A stretch of DNA of 64,000 nt from positions 7,410,596 to 7,474,595 of the forward strand of contig NC_134907.1 in assembly GCF_041734735.1 (NCBI RefSeq), written 5' to 3'. Origin of the DNA: Babylonia areolata (lineage: Eukaryota > Mollusca > Gastropoda > Neogastropoda > Buccinidae). Shown piece after piece: positions 33,553 to 46,659 of this stretch. The notes beneath the pieces were generated by a model that saw only the letters and a program-made list of their open reading frames with translations, was not told the DNA's origin and did no database searches. The first letter of the stretch is position 1. Each line of letters opens with the position of its first letter. Made by a program: the position numbers and the translations under genes.

Positions 33553-34340
33553 ACTTGTGCAATGTCTTTCCACCTCTCTCCCTCCCTCTCTCACACGCAC
33601 AATACTTGGTACAATGTCTTTCCACCTCTCTCCCTCCCTCCCTCCCTCTCACACACAATACTTGGTGCAATGTCTTTCCACCTCTATCCCTCCCACTCAC
33701 ACAATACTTGGTGCAATGTCTTTCCACCTCTCTCCCTCCCTCCCTCTCTCACACAATACTTGGTGCAATGTCTTTCCACCTCCCTCCCTCCCTCTCACAC
33801 AATACTTGGTGCAATGTCTTTCCACCTCTCTCCCTCCCTCCCTCTCTCACACAATACTTGGTGCAATGTCCTTCCACCTATCTCTCTCCCTCTCACGCAC
33901 AATACTTGGTGCAATGTCTTTCCACCTCTCTCCCTCCCTCTCTCTCACACAATACTTGGTGCAATGTCTTTCCACTTCTCTCCCTCCCACTCGCACAATA
34001 CTTGGTGCAATGTCTTTCCACCTCTCTCCCACCCTCACAATACTTGGTGCAATGTCTTTCCACTTCTCTCCCTCCCTCTCTCACACAATACTTGGTGCAA
34101 TGTCTTTCCACCTCTCTCCCTCCCCTCTCTCACACAAAACTTGGTGCAATGTCTTTCCACCTCTCTCCCTCCCACTCACACAATACTTGGTGCAATGTCT
34201 TTCCACCTCTCTCCCTCCCTCCCTCTCACACAATACTTGGTGCAATGTCTTTCCACCTCTCTCCCTCCCTCCCTCTCTCACACAATACTTGGTGCAATGT
34301 CTTTCCACCTCTCTCCCTCCCTCCCTCTCTCACACAATAT
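33553..34340. repeat. ~49-bp C/T-rich tandem array, 16 copies
   Basis: ACTTGGTGCAATGTCTTTCC followed by (CTCC)n/(CTCT)n and CACACAAT recurs 16 times between 33557 and 34294. Unit length varies through the number of CTCC steps. All three + frames stay open for 280-345 codons at once, which marks the frames as a composition effect. Confidence 0.97.
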
Positions 34341-35290
34341 TTGCTCTCTGCTCCCACAACCCCCTCAGGGTGGTAGGGGCACCTGCATACCTCAACGCTG
34401 CACCACAAGCTTCCATCTTTCATGGTTGTCTGGGTTTGAGCAAAGCTGCTTCCAGTCCACTGGGTAGTAATGTCTGTCTCTTCCGTTTTCTTCCCCTGAA
34501 CTGTTCCCTGGAGGAATATGCACACACTAAATACCACAGAAAAGACTTGAAGGCAACCACAATGATGTATTTGTATATGATGCCATCAATCTGAAATGTG
34601 CACAAGTACTGTAATTGTAATGAATGCTGCTGAGCTACTTCATAAATCATAACTTTCTCCCCCTGTCTATCACATACATATACACTAATACTATTGAACA
34701 GACACACTCTATTACTACTGAACAGATTTGAAGGCAGCCACAATGACTGACTTGTATATGATGCCTTGAATGTCAGTTACGCATGCATGGGCACACACAT
34801 CCAATAAATTGGTTGAAAGTAATGGAAAATACAGTTAAAAGAAGCAGATTACGTTTAAAATGGATGGTTATACCCACCTTTCCAGCCTGAAGCTGAATGG
34901 AACTTTTGTCTCCACTTTCCCCTGTGCAACATGACAAGCAGAGCAGATGAGTGAAAAAGAAATGCACGATCTTTAACTGTTCAGGACCTTATCTTAAACA
35001 AAAGGCGAAAGAAAAAAATTATACTAATCAGAGGGTAGGATGGAAAGAAAAAAAAGTGAACGGGTGGCAAGACTCATTGGAGAGACGCAGACGATGAAGC
35101 AGCAATGATGGACGGATGGTGACGTGTGGATCTGGATGAAGAAAAAAATGGACATGAGCAAAGGAACGGACAAATCCCATGCCAACATACGGTTTGTTCT
35201 CCCCTGCTTGCATGCTAAGCAGTTTCTGACTCGTCTTTCCTGTGACTTCATCATCATCCAGCCATTGCTTTCATTACTCTTTGTGTTGAC
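34341..35290. other. Spacer with a diverged ~180-bp duplication
   Basis: GACTTGAAGGCAACCACAAT at about 34544 and GATTTGAAGGCAGCCACAAT at about 34724 start two diverged copies that both continue CTTGTATATGATGCC or TTTGTATATGATGCC. No gene recognised. Confidence 0.6.
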
Positions 35291-35299
35291 TTTATTTTA

Positions 35300-35895
35300 T
35301 TGTTGAGCAGGTATCCTGTCTTGCCAGTTCTCCTCTTACTTTTTTTTTTTCCCCTTTGGTGAGTTGGTGAAGTATATCTACCTGTATTTAAAACGGGGAA
35401 TCGATGCACATTTATCAGAATGAATTTGAGCTTGAAATGTGTGATGAATCAAGTGTTGTGTAACATTTACTTAATACTGATTTATCTTTTCCAGGTATTT
35501 AATACTTTTATTACCAAGCTCTCTTGTGTGTTTCTTCTCTCGGGTAATAGTTTTATCTTCTTCCAGGTAATACTTCTTTTCTTACCAATCTCGCTTGGTA
35601 TGGACATGAACAGATGAACTACAACTGTTCAAAATGAACTGAAATAAATGCTTGAAGTGTGACTGCAATGTACCAAGCGTTTTGTCTATTTGATTGATTG
35701 TTACTGATTGTATGTTTTCCAGGTATCAAATATTTGTTTATTACCTATTGTACTTGGTATAGTTGTGAACAGGTGAAGCACAACTGCGGGTTTTTGAAAT
35801 GGAGAGTTGAAATACATTGAAGACATTATTTGGAGCTTGATATGTGGCTGCAATGAATCAAATGTTTCGTGATGGGCATTCAATACATAATGCGT
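35300..35895. repeat. ~200-bp degenerate repeat, 3 copies
   Basis: Copies at about 35300-35470, 35490-35690 and 35710-35895 share TTCCAGGTA, a TTACCAA or TTACCTA, CTTGGTAT block, GAACAGRTGAA..ACAACTG and a closing GCTTGAWRTGTG..GAATCAA segment. A fragment of a fourth copy (GTTACCTATTTTGCACATGG) lies at about 37240, on the far side of the 67-bp array. Confidence 0.7.
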
Positions 35896-36059
35896 ATTTG
35901 CCTGGTGTCTACTTTTTGTGGGGGCTGGCTCACTTGTATTCCATCGAAGTATACAAGCACTACTAAATTTTGGAAACGGCTGTCTCATCAAATCGACTTT
36001 ACCTGGTTGTGTTAATTTATCAAAGAAACATAGTTACTTTTATCACATTGTTTTTGTAA

Positions 36060-37190
36060 AATGATTTTGATTCTTCAGCAATTAACCATTGACTGGGAAT
36101 GTTGAAACATGAGTTGACATTAGAAAATGATTTTGATTCTTCAGCAATTTACTGGGAAGGTTGAAACATGAGCTGACATTAGAAAATGATTTTGATTCTT
36201 CAGCAATTTACTGGGAAGGTTGAAACATGAGCTGACATAAGAAAATGATTCTGATTCTTCAGCGCGATTTTACCCTTGACTGGGAAGGTTGAAACATGAG
36301 CTGACTAGAAAATGATTTTGATTCTTCAGCGCGATTTTACCCTTGACTGGGAAGGTTGAAACATGAGCTGACATAGGGAAATGATTTTGATTCTTCAGCG
36401 CGATTTTACCGTTGACTGGGAAGGTTGAAACATGAGCTGACGTTAGAAAATGATTTCGGTTCTTCAGCAATTTAGCCTTGACTGGGAAGGTTGAAACATG
36501 AGCTGATGTAGGGAAATGATTTTGATTCTTCAGCGCGATTTTACCCTCGACTGGGAAGGTTGAAACATGAGCTGACGTTAGAAAATGATTTTCATTCTTG
36601 ATTTTACCCTTGACTGGGAAGGTTGAAACATGAGCTGACATAAGAAAATGATTCTGATTCTTCAGCGCGATTTTACCCTCGACTGGGAAGGTTGAAACAT
36701 GAGCTGATTTAGGGAAATGATTTTGATTCTTCAGCGTGATTTTACCGTTGACTGGGAAGGTTGAAACATGAGCTGACGTTAGAAAATGATTTTGGTTCTT
36801 CAGCAATTTAGCCGTGACTGGGAATGTTGAAACGTGAGCTGACATTAGAAAATGATTTTGATTCTTCAGCGCGATTTTACCCTTGACTGGGAAGGTTGAA
36901 GTGGGCTGACACTGGAAAATGATTTTCATTCTTCAGCGTGATTTTACCCTGGACTGGGAATGTTGAAACGTGAGCTGACATTAGAAAATGATTTTCATTC
37001 TTCAGCGTGATTTTACCCTTGACTGGGAAGGCTGAAAAATTAGCCGACATTGGGAAATGATTTTGAAATTGAATCTTCATTGATTTTTTAACCATTGACT
37101 GGGAATGTTGAAACTTGCGCTGGCATTGGAAAATTATTTTGAATCTAAGCGATTTTACCCTTGACTGGGAAGGCTGAAACTTGAGCTCGG
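36060..37190. repeat. ~67-bp tandem array, 17 copies
   Basis: The unit contains AAAATGATTTTGATTCTTCAG, CGATTTTACC and GACTGGGAAGGTTGAAAC. It occurs 17 times with periods of about 57-77 bp. The array interrupts the ~200-bp repeat family. On the - strand two frames stay open through it (36270-36929 and 36877-37095), listed separately. Confidence 0.97.
36270..36929 (-). CDS. Possible tandem-repeat protein frame, unrecognised
   Basis: A 219-codon frame spans about nine units of the 67-bp array. The translated unit is 21-23 residues, on the pattern KGKIALKNQNHF then SAHVSTFPV. Unit lengths read 23, 22, 23, 23, 21, 23, 22, 23 residues, so the length changes inside this frame are whole codons. Most variation falls at K/E/N, L/P and M/T/K positions. 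Against coding, there is no promoter, signal peptide or splice context in view, and the frame is lost at both ends. I consider chance more likely than a gene. Confidence 0.15.
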   Translation of the reverse strand: MKIIFQCQPTSTFPVKGKIALKNQNHFLMSAHVSTFPVTAKLLKNQNHFLTSAHVSTFPVNGKITLKNQNHFPKSAHVSTFPVEGKIALKNQNHFLMSAHVSTFPVKGKIKNENHFLTSAHVSTFPVEGKIALKNQNHFPTSAHVSTFPVKAKLLKNRNHFLTSAHVSTFPVNGKIALKNQNHFPMSAHVSTFPVKGKIALKNQNHFLVSSCFNLPSQG

Positions 37191-37290
37191 TGTGTGTGTG
37201 TGTGTGTGGTTATTTTATAAAATGCTGTCAGGGTGTCAGTTGTTACCTATTTTGCACATGGTATATTGGGGATGTAGTGTATTTCAAATA

Positions 37291-37894
37291 CAACTGTTTG
37301 CTTTTCTTTAACATAAGACATAACAAGGAATTAAATAGTGATTTGAATTAAGATACTTAATATAGCGATGAAATTAAGAGATGTGTGAGCGGAACAAATG
37401 ACGTGTAGAATGGGCTTTTAAGACAGTGTTTGTAATCATGCAGTTTATCCATTGTTGATAAATAAAATTTTAATGTGGATGCTATAAAACTGATACCACT
37501 GTGTGTTTAAAGTCCAGTTAAAAAAGGGCTCCCAAATGGGTGCAATTAAAAAATATGTGATTTATGACTGACTGTAAATGGGTACAAGTTACGATGGATT
37601 ATGAAATGGAATCACTGTGAAACCACCTTTTCATGGGTGTACTTTTGTCTTAAAACGTGCTGGTGTCATAAGATTGAATAAATAATGAAAAATTGATCAT
37701 ATAGATGTCATTCAGTGGTGCTGTAATGGTATATTTTTACAAATGCTCTATTTGAGTTTCAAGAGAATACTGGATAATAGAAAAAAACAAAAAACAACAA
37801 AAACCTAACATACCATTTACTACACAACCCCCCCCCCCCCCCCCCCCCCAAAAAAAAGTTTTTAAATCGGGTAAATTAAAAAAGAAAAAAAAAA
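37291..37894. other. AT-rich spacer with a C22 run
   Basis: Unique-looking AT-rich DNA ending in a run of 22 C (37828-37849) followed by A8. Long C-runs can form i-motifs, and the opposite strand G-quadruplexes. They are also common assembly error points. Confidence 0.7.
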
Positions 37895-40800
37895 GTGTTG
37901 TTAATGTGTACGCTTGAGAGGTACTTTGAGCACCAATTCAAAAGCAAAATTAGAATACTCAAAAGGAAATGGGTTTGTTTTCAATGTACTTAAAACATGG
38001 ATGTGAAAGTAAACTTGAAACTGCACTTAAATGTGTGTTGTAAATGGATGTTTTATACCCTCAATATGAAAGTAAACTTGAGAAGAAGAAAAAAAAGAAA
38101 AAAGAAATGTGTTTCGAATGGATTTTGATAGAAAAGCAAATTTTAGAATTTACTGAAACAAATATGTGTTGTGAATGGATTGTTTTTAGAGGTACTTTTT
38201 GTCCTGGTATGAAAGTAAACTTGAAAATAAACTTAAAAGAAATGTGTGTTCCAGATTTGGTTTAGGTGTACTTGAGCCCCAATATGAAAGTAATGAGATA
38301 ATACTTTGTACAAATAAGTGTTCTAAATTGGTTGGTTTGAGGTGTATTTAGCCTGGATGTGAAAGTAAACTTAAGAATACACTTTAAGTAAATGTATGTT
38401 TAAATGGATTTGTTTCAGAGGTACTTTTAGCCCCAATAAGAAAGTAATACTTAAAACAAATGTGTGTTGTCCATGGGTTTGTTTTGGAGGTACCAGTACT
38501 TGAAGCCTGGATGAGAAAGCCGACTTGAGAATACACTTGAAACAAATGTGTGTTGTAAATGGGTTTATTTAAGAGGTACTTATAGCTTGTGTGTGAAAGC
38601 AAACGTTTATTTAAGAGGTACTAATAGCCTGTGTGTGAAAGCAAACGTTTATTTAAGAGGTACTAATAGCCTGTGTGTGAAAGCAAACTGGAGAATGCAC
38701 TTTAATGGATGGCTGTCATAGATGGATTTGTTTAATAGGTACTATTAGCCTTGATATTAAAGTAAACTTGAATATAGGTAAAACAACTGTGTGTTGTAAG
38801 TGGATATGTTTTGCCTTGAGAGGTTCTCTATGCTCCCATTAGAAAGTAAACTTTAGAATACACTGAAAAGAAATGTGTGTTGCAAATGGATTTGTTTTTG
38901 AGGTGATCTTGCACCAATATAAAGTAGGTAATTTTGAGAATACATAAAAAAAGAAATGTGTGTGTTTTGGATGGGTTTGTTTAAGATGTACTTTTAGCCC
39001 CAATATTAAAGAAAACTTGAGAATACTGTTTTACAGGTACTCTTCCCCGATCTGAATGTAAACTTAACAATATGCTTACAGAAATAAGTGTTTGGAATCG
39101 ATTTGTAATAGGTCCTTTTTGCCCAGATATAAAAGTAAGCCTGAGAACACGCTTTAAACAAATTTCTGCTTTGAATGGATTCATTATTGGGGTACTTAGC
39201 ATGGCTGTGTAAGTTAACTTGACAATACAGTTAATTCAAAACAAAAGTGTGTTGAAAATGGTACTGTTTTTAGAGGTACTACCCTGATATGAAAGTTATT
39301 TGAGAATACATTGTAGACTGAAAAGAAATGTCTGTTTGTGAAAGTAAACTTAAGAATGCACTTAATCAAATGTGTGTTGTTGATGGATATGTTTTAGAGG
39401 TACTTATGTCCCGATAAGAAAGTAAACTTGAGAATACACTTACAGTAAATATGCGTTGTAAATGGATTTGTTTTAGAGGTACTTATAGCACCAATTAGAA
39501 AGTAAACCTTAGAATATACTTAAAACAAATTTGTCATCCATGGGGTTTAATTTCGAGGTACTTGTAGCCTGGATGTGATAGCAAACTTGATAATACACTT
39601 ACAATAAATGTGTGTTGAGGCACTTCTATCCAATATGAAAGAAACATTGAGACCACACTTAAAACAAATGTGTATTTTGAATGTATTTTGTTTCAGAGGT
39701 ACTTGAGTCCAAAAATGAAAGTAAACTTTACAATAACTGTGCTTACGAGAAGTGTGTGCTTTGAATGGATTTATTAATAAAAGAGGCGTTTTCAGTATGG
39801 CCATCAGTGTGTACTGGAGAGTATACAGTCAAAACATGTTTGTTGGAAATGGGTTTGATTTAGAGGTACTTTTAGCCTGGATGTGGAAGTAAACTTGAAA
39901 ATGCACGTAAAATAAAAGTGTGTTGTAAATGGATTTCAGAGGTACTTTAAGCCCAAGTAAACCCGAAAAGATGTTCAAAGTAAATGAGAGTTGTGAACGA
40001 GTTGGTGTTGTTTTTTTTTAGAGGTGCTGTTAGCAACAGTTTGACAGGAAACTAGAGACTACACTTGAAACAAATGTGTGCTGTAATGTGAATGCAGACT
40101 AGAGAATGCACTTGAACAGATGGCTGTTATAGATGGATTTGTTTAATAGGTACTATTAGGGTTGTTGTGAATGGGTCCGTTTTAGAGGTTCTTTTCACTG
40201 ATATAAAAGTAAACTTTAGAATACTCTTAAAAGAACTGTGTGTTCTGAATTGATTTGTTAGAGGTCCTTTTCGCCCCAATACAAAAGTAAACTTGAGAAC
40301 ATCCTTAAAACAAATTTGTTTTGAATGGATTCTTTAAAGGTACTTTCAGCATGGCTAAAAAGTTAACTTGAGAATAAATGTGTGTTAAAAATGGTCCTGT
40401 TTTAGAGGTACTTTAAACCCCAATATAAAAGTATATTTGAGAATACACTTCAAACAAATGTCTGTTGTAAAAGGATTTGTTTCAGAGGTACTTTTAGCCC
40501 AGATGAAAAGTTACTAAAAAATACTCTTACTCTGAAAGTAAACTTGAGAGCATGCTTAAAATTAGAAGTAATTTTGCACCAATACAAAGAAAGTAAATTT
40601 AAGAATACATGGATTTACCTGAGGTAGTTACAGCCATGAAATGAATGTCAACTTGATAATACACTTAAAAAATGTGCGTCGTAAATGGATTTGTTTTAGA
40701 GGTACATATAGTAAATAAGCAACAGTATGACATGAAACTTGAGAATACACTTGAAACAAACGTGTGGTGTAATGTGAAAGCAAATTAGGGAATGCACTTG

Positions 40801-43800
40801 TACAGATGGCTGTTACAGACAGATTGGTTTAATAGGTACTTTAAGCCTCAATATGAAAGTGAACTAGAATACAGGTAAAACAACTGTGTGCTTATAAATG
40901 GACATGTTTTACTTTTAGAGGTTCTTTATTTACCGATAAGAAAGTAAACTTAAGAGTACAATTAAAAGAAATGTGTGTTGTACAATTAAAAGAAATGGTG
41001 TTGCAAATGGATTTGTTTTAGAGGTAATTTTGCACATATGAAGAAGGTAAATTTGAGAATACAAAAACAAGAAATGTGTGTTGTGAATGGGTTTGTTTTA
41101 GATGTACTTTGTCTTAGAGGTAGTTACAGACTTGAAATGAATGTGAACTTGATAATACACTTAAAACAAATGAGTGTCGTAAATGGATTTGTTCTAGAGG
41201 CACTTATACCCCCACTATAACAAAATAAACTAAAGAATACACTTGCAGTAAATATGTGCTGTAAATAAGCAACAGTATGACGGGAAACTTGAGAATACAC
41301 TTGAAACAAACATGTGCTGTAATGTGAAAGCAAACTAGAGAATGCACTTGAACAGATGGTTGTTATAGACAGATTGGTTTAATAGGTACTTTAAGCCTCA
41401 ATATGAAAGTGAACAAAAATACAGGTAAAACAACTGTGTGCTTATAAATGGAAATGTTTTACTTTTGGAGGTTCTTTATGCACTGACAAGTAAGTAAACT
41501 TAAGAAATGTGTGTTGCAAATGGATTTTTGTTTTAGAGGTAATTTTGCACATAGAAGAATTGTATTTGAGAATACAAAAACAAGAAATGTGTGTTGTAAA
41601 TAGGTTTGTTCTAGATGTACTTTGTCTTAGAGGTACTTACAGCTTTCAACAGAATGTGAACTTGATAATACACTTAAAACAAATGTGTGTTGTAAATGGA
41701 TTTGTTTTGGAGGTACTTATAACCCCATGATAAGAAAGTAAACTTACAGTAAATATGTGTTGTAAATAGATTGGTTTTAGAGGTACCTGTAGTCCCAATT
41801 AGAAAGTAAACTAGAGAGTTTACTTAAAACAAATGTGTGGTTGTCCTTGGGTTTAAACACTTACAATAAATGTGTGTTGAGGCACTTCTATCCAATATGA
41901 AAGAAACGTTGAGAACACGCTCAAAAGAAATGTGTGTTTTGAATGTATTTTGTTTCAGAGGCACTTTTTAAGTCCATAAATGAAAGTAAACTTTACAATA
42001 ACTTTGCTGAAGAGAAATCTTTGTTTTGAATGGATTTGTTGATTAAAGAGGTGTTTTTAGCATGGCCATTGGTGTGCACTGGAGAATATACAGTTGAAAC
42101 GTGTGTGTTGCAAATGGGTTTTACTCAGAGGTACATTTAGCCTGGATGTGGAAGTAAACTTGAGAATGCAAGTACAATAAACTTGTAAGTCAATTTGTTT
42201 TCAGAGGTACTTTAGCCCCAATATGAAAGTAAATCTCAAAATATATTCAAAATAAATGAGAGTTGTGGATGAGTTGGGTTTTGTTAGTGGTACTATAAGC
42301 AGCAATATGAAGGGAAACTTGAGAATACACTTGAAACAAATGTGTGCTGTAAATGGGTTTACATATGAGGTACTTTTAGCCTGTATGTGAAAATAAACTG
42401 GAGAACACACTTGAATGGATGACTGTTATAAATGGGTTTGTTTTATAGGTAGTATTGGCCTCAATATGAAAGTAAACTAGAATACAGGTAAAATAAATGT
42501 GTGTTGAAAACTTTCATCTGATATGAAAGTAAACTTGAGGATGCGCTTAAAAGTTAAATGTGTGTTTTAAATGGATTTGTTTAAGAGGTTCCATTTGCCC
42601 CGATAAGAAAGTAAACTTAAGAATACACTTGAAGAAATGTGTGTTGCAAAAAATGTTTGTTTTAGGGGTAATTCTGCACGGATATGAAGAAGATAAATAT
42701 GAGAATACATTTATATAATTATATTTAAAGAATGTGTGTTGTAGATGGGTTTGTTGTAGATGTACTTTAATTTCTCATATGAAAGTAAACTTGAGAATAC
42801 TCTTTGAAATAAATGCGTGTTGTGAATATTGGTTTGTGTTAGAGGTACTTTAATCGGATATGAAAATAAACTTGAGGATGCAATTAAAAGTTAAATGTGC
42901 GTTTTAAATGGATTTGTTTACGAGGTCCTTTTAGCCCTGATATGAAAGTAAACTTGAGAACAGGCTTAATACAAATCTGTGTTTTGAATTGATTCCTTAT
43001 AGATGTACTTTCAGCATGGCTGTTTAAGTTAACTTGAGAATACAGTTAATTCAAAACAAATGTGTTGTAAATGGTTCTGTTTTAGAGGCACTTTAAACCC
43101 TGATATGAAAGTACATTTGAGAATACACTTAAAAGAAATGTGTTGTAAATGGGGTTGTTTTAGAGGAACATTTAGCCTGGATGTGAAAGTAAGAATGCAC
43201 TTAATCAAATGTGTGTTATAAATGGATTTGCTTTAGAGGTGCTTTTATCCCTGATAAGAAAGTGAACTTGAGAATACACCGAAAGTAGATGTGTGTTATA
43301 AATGGGTTTGTTTTAGATGTACTTTTTTCTTTGAAAATATGCTTAAAAGAAAATTCTGTTTTGATTGGGTTTGTTTTGGAGGGACTTTTTGCCCTGTTAT
43401 GAAAGTTAACTTAAAAGAAATATTTTGAATTGATTCATTACAGAGGTAATTTCAGCAGGGCTATGTAAATAAACATCGGGATACATGAAACATGTTTTCT
43501 AAAAGGGTTTGTTTTAGTGGTACTTTCAGGCTGAATATAAAAACAAACTCATGAATCCATCTTAAACAGATGTGTGTTATAGACATATTTGTTTTAGAGG
43601 TACTTTTAGCCACTATATGAAAATAAACTTAAGAATTCACTGAAAAGAAATGTTTGTTGCAAATGGTTTTAGAGGTAACTTTGTGCCAATATAAAGAAAG
43701 TAAATTTGAGAATACATTTAAAAGGAATGTTTATTTTAGATGGGTTTGTTTTAGATGTACTGCCCGGATATAAAAGTAAACTTGAGAATAACTTGAAAGA

Positions 43801-46612
43801 AATCTGTGTTGAAAATGGGTTTGTTTTAGAGATACTTTTATCCGACATGAAAGTAAACTTGAGAACACACTTAATATGTGTTTTGAATAGATTTGTTATA
43901 GATGTACTTTCAGCATGGCTATAAAAGTTAACTTGAGAATGCAGTTAATTTAAAACAAATGTTTGTTGTAAATGGTTCTGTTTCAAATGTACTTTAAACC
44001 CCCAGTATGAACATATCTGAGAAAACACTTAAAAGAAATGGAGTGTTGTAAATGGGTTTGTTTTTAGAGGTGCTTTTATCCGATATGAAAGTAAACTTGA
44101 ATATGCTTAAATGTGTGTTTTGAATGAATTTGTTTAGGAGGTCCTTTTAACCTTGATATGACAGTAAACTTGAGAACAAAAGTTGTGTTTTGAATGGATT
44201 TGTTATAGATGTACTTTCAGCATGGCTATATATAATTGACTTGAGAATACAGTTAATTCCAAACAAATGTGAGTTGTTAATAGTTCTGTTTTAGAAGTAC
44301 TGAAAACCCCAAAATGACAGTATTTGAGAATACTCTAATAAGAGAAATATCTGTTGTAAATGGATTTGCTTTAGAAGTACTTTAGGCCCGATATAAAAGG
44401 AAACTTGAGAATACACTTAAAACAAATGTGTGTTGTAAATGGCGTTGTTTTAGAGGTGTGTTGTTGTTGTTTTTTCCCCGGTATGAAAGTAAATGTGAGA
44501 ATATGCTTATAAGAAATGTGTTTTGAATAGATTTATTTAAGAGGTACTTTTAACTCTGATATGAAAAAACTTGAGAATATGTTTAAAAGAAATGTGTTTT
44601 GAATGGACTTGTTATGAGGTACTTTTAGTCCCAATATGAAAGTAAACTTAAGAATACCCTTAAAACAACTGTGTGTAGTAAATGGATTTATTTTAGAGAT
44701 TCAGTTTGCCATGATAAGAAAGTAAACTTCAGAAACCACTTAAAAGAAATGTGTGTTTTGAATGGATTTGTCTTGGAAATAATTTGGCACCAATATGAAG
44801 AAAATAAATAAGAGTATATGGATTTTTCTTGTAGGCAGTCAAGCCCCGATAAGAAACTTGAGTAATTAGGTATGTTTTAGAGACCTGTACTTTTTTTTTC
44901 CAATATGAAAGTAGACTTGAGAGAATACACTTGTTAGAGAATACACATCAGAAAATACATGCGTGTTTTGATTAGATTTGCTTTAGAGGTACTTTTAGCC
45001 CTGATATGAAAGTAAACTTTTGAAATATGTTTGAAAGAAATGTGTGTTTTGAATGGATTTGTTTTAGAAGTAATTTTGCACCAATATGAAGAAAGTAAAT
45101 TAATACATGGATTTGTCCTGGAGGTACTGATAGCCTTTATGATTGAAAACTTGAACAAATGTGTGGTGTAAATGGATTTGTTTTAGAGGTACTCGTAGCC
45201 CCTATAAGAAATAAACTTTAGAATACAATACACTTAGAACAAATGTGTGTTGTAAATGGTTTTATTTTATAGATACTTATAGCTCCTATAACAAGTAAAC
45301 TTATGAATTTGTTTTAGAAGGTACACTAAAAAAACAAAAACAATGTGTGTTGTAAATGGTTTTGTTTTTTGGAGTACTTTTTGCCCAAATTTGTAAGTAA
45401 ACCTCAGAATGCATTCAAAACATTATTTTAAGCCCTGGTATGAAAACCAACTTGAAGGTACACTAAAAAAAAACTGTGTGTTGTAAATGGTTCTGTTTTT
45501 TGGAGTCCTTTTTGCCCAAATTTGAAAGTAAACTTCAGAATGCATTTAAAACATTATGTCTGTGTTAAGTGGGTATGTATTAGAGGTACCTTTTAGCCTC
45601 GATATGAAAGTCAACTTGAGAATACACTTCTTAACTTGAGAATGCACTAGTAACGACGAACAGGTGTTATGAATAGGTTTTTTTGAGGGGAACTGTTAGC
45701 CTGAATGTAAAAGTAAACTAATGAATACACAATTGAATGGTTGTTATATAACTGATCTTTTTTAAAAGTGCTACTACTAGTACTAGCCCTACTATGACAG
45801 TAAACCAGAATACAGGTAAAACAAATGTGTGTTGTAAGTGGATTTGTTTTGGAGGTAATTTTAGCCCCAATATGAAAGTAAACTTGAGAAAACACAATCT
45901 TCTTCTTTTATTTTTCTTTCTTTTTTTGTTTATTTGTAAATTGGTATGTTTTAGAGGTACTTAGCCGCAATATAAAAGTAGACTTGAAAATATACTTGAA
46001 ACAAATATGTGTTGTACGTGGGTGTGTTTTGGAGGTACTTTAAGCCCCAGTATAATTTAAAAAATTTTTTTTTAATTTTTAAAGAAAAACCTTGATAAAA
46101 CACTAAAACAATTTTAGCCTTGATAAGAAACTAAACTTGAGAAATCACTTCAAAGAAATGTATATTTTGAATGGATTTGTTTTAGAGGTAATTTTTGCAA
46201 TGATATGAAAGTAAATTTGAGAAAATATCTAAAAGAAATAAATGCTTGTTGTAAATGGTTCTGTTTAAGAGGGACTTCTTACCCCAGTATGAAAGTAAAC
46301 TTAAGAAAACACTTAAGTAATGTCTGTTGTAAATGGATTTGTTTTAGCGGTTCTTTTTCTTAGCCCTGATGTGAAAGTAATCTTAGGAATACAGTGTGTT
46401 TAGATTGGGTTTGTTATAGAGATACTTTAAGCAGAATTAAGTAGAATTGAGAATACAGTTTAAAACAAAATTGATGTGTTGCAAATGGATTTGTTGTATA
46501 GTTAGTTTCAACTTGGAAGCGAAAGTAGTTTCAACTTGGAAGCGAAAGTTAACTTGAGAATACACCTAAAGCAAATGTGTGTACACTTGAAACTAAAGTT
46601 TTTCCTCAGAAT
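37895..46612. repeat. 80-bp degenerate satellite, about 105 copies
   Basis: The consensus unit is 80 bp and reads in order GAGGTACTTTTAGCCCC, AATATGAAAGTAAACTTGAG, AATACACTTAAAACAAATG, TGTGTTGTAAATGGATTTG and TTTTAG. Copies differ by many substitutions and small indels, so the array is old. Nested structure is visible: three copies of a ~500-bp higher-order unit start at 40621, 41117 and 41630, and a truncated 42-bp unit is triplicated at 38564, 38606 and 38648. No coding potential is apparent. Confidence 0.95.
38564..38690. repeat. 42-bp truncated-unit triplication in the 80-bp satellite
   Basis: GTTTATTTAAGAGGTACT at 38564, 38606 and 38648, each continuing TAGCYTGTGTGTGAAAGC. This is half a satellite monomer amplified locally. 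Confidence 0.9.
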
Positions 46613-46659
46613 GAGTTTGTCTTTCTCTTTTGCTGGCTGTGAAATTACTGTAGTTACAT

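Noticed and set aside
33522-34594. Three overlapping + strand frames of 284-345 codons
   Set aside because: All three frames are open at once through the C/T-rich 49-bp array, which is expected from composition and not from coding.
37828-37849. C22 run as a telomere- or origin-like signal
   Set aside because: It is a single homopolymer followed by poly-A, without any telomeric hexamer repeat. It is better read as simple sequence or an error-prone stretch.
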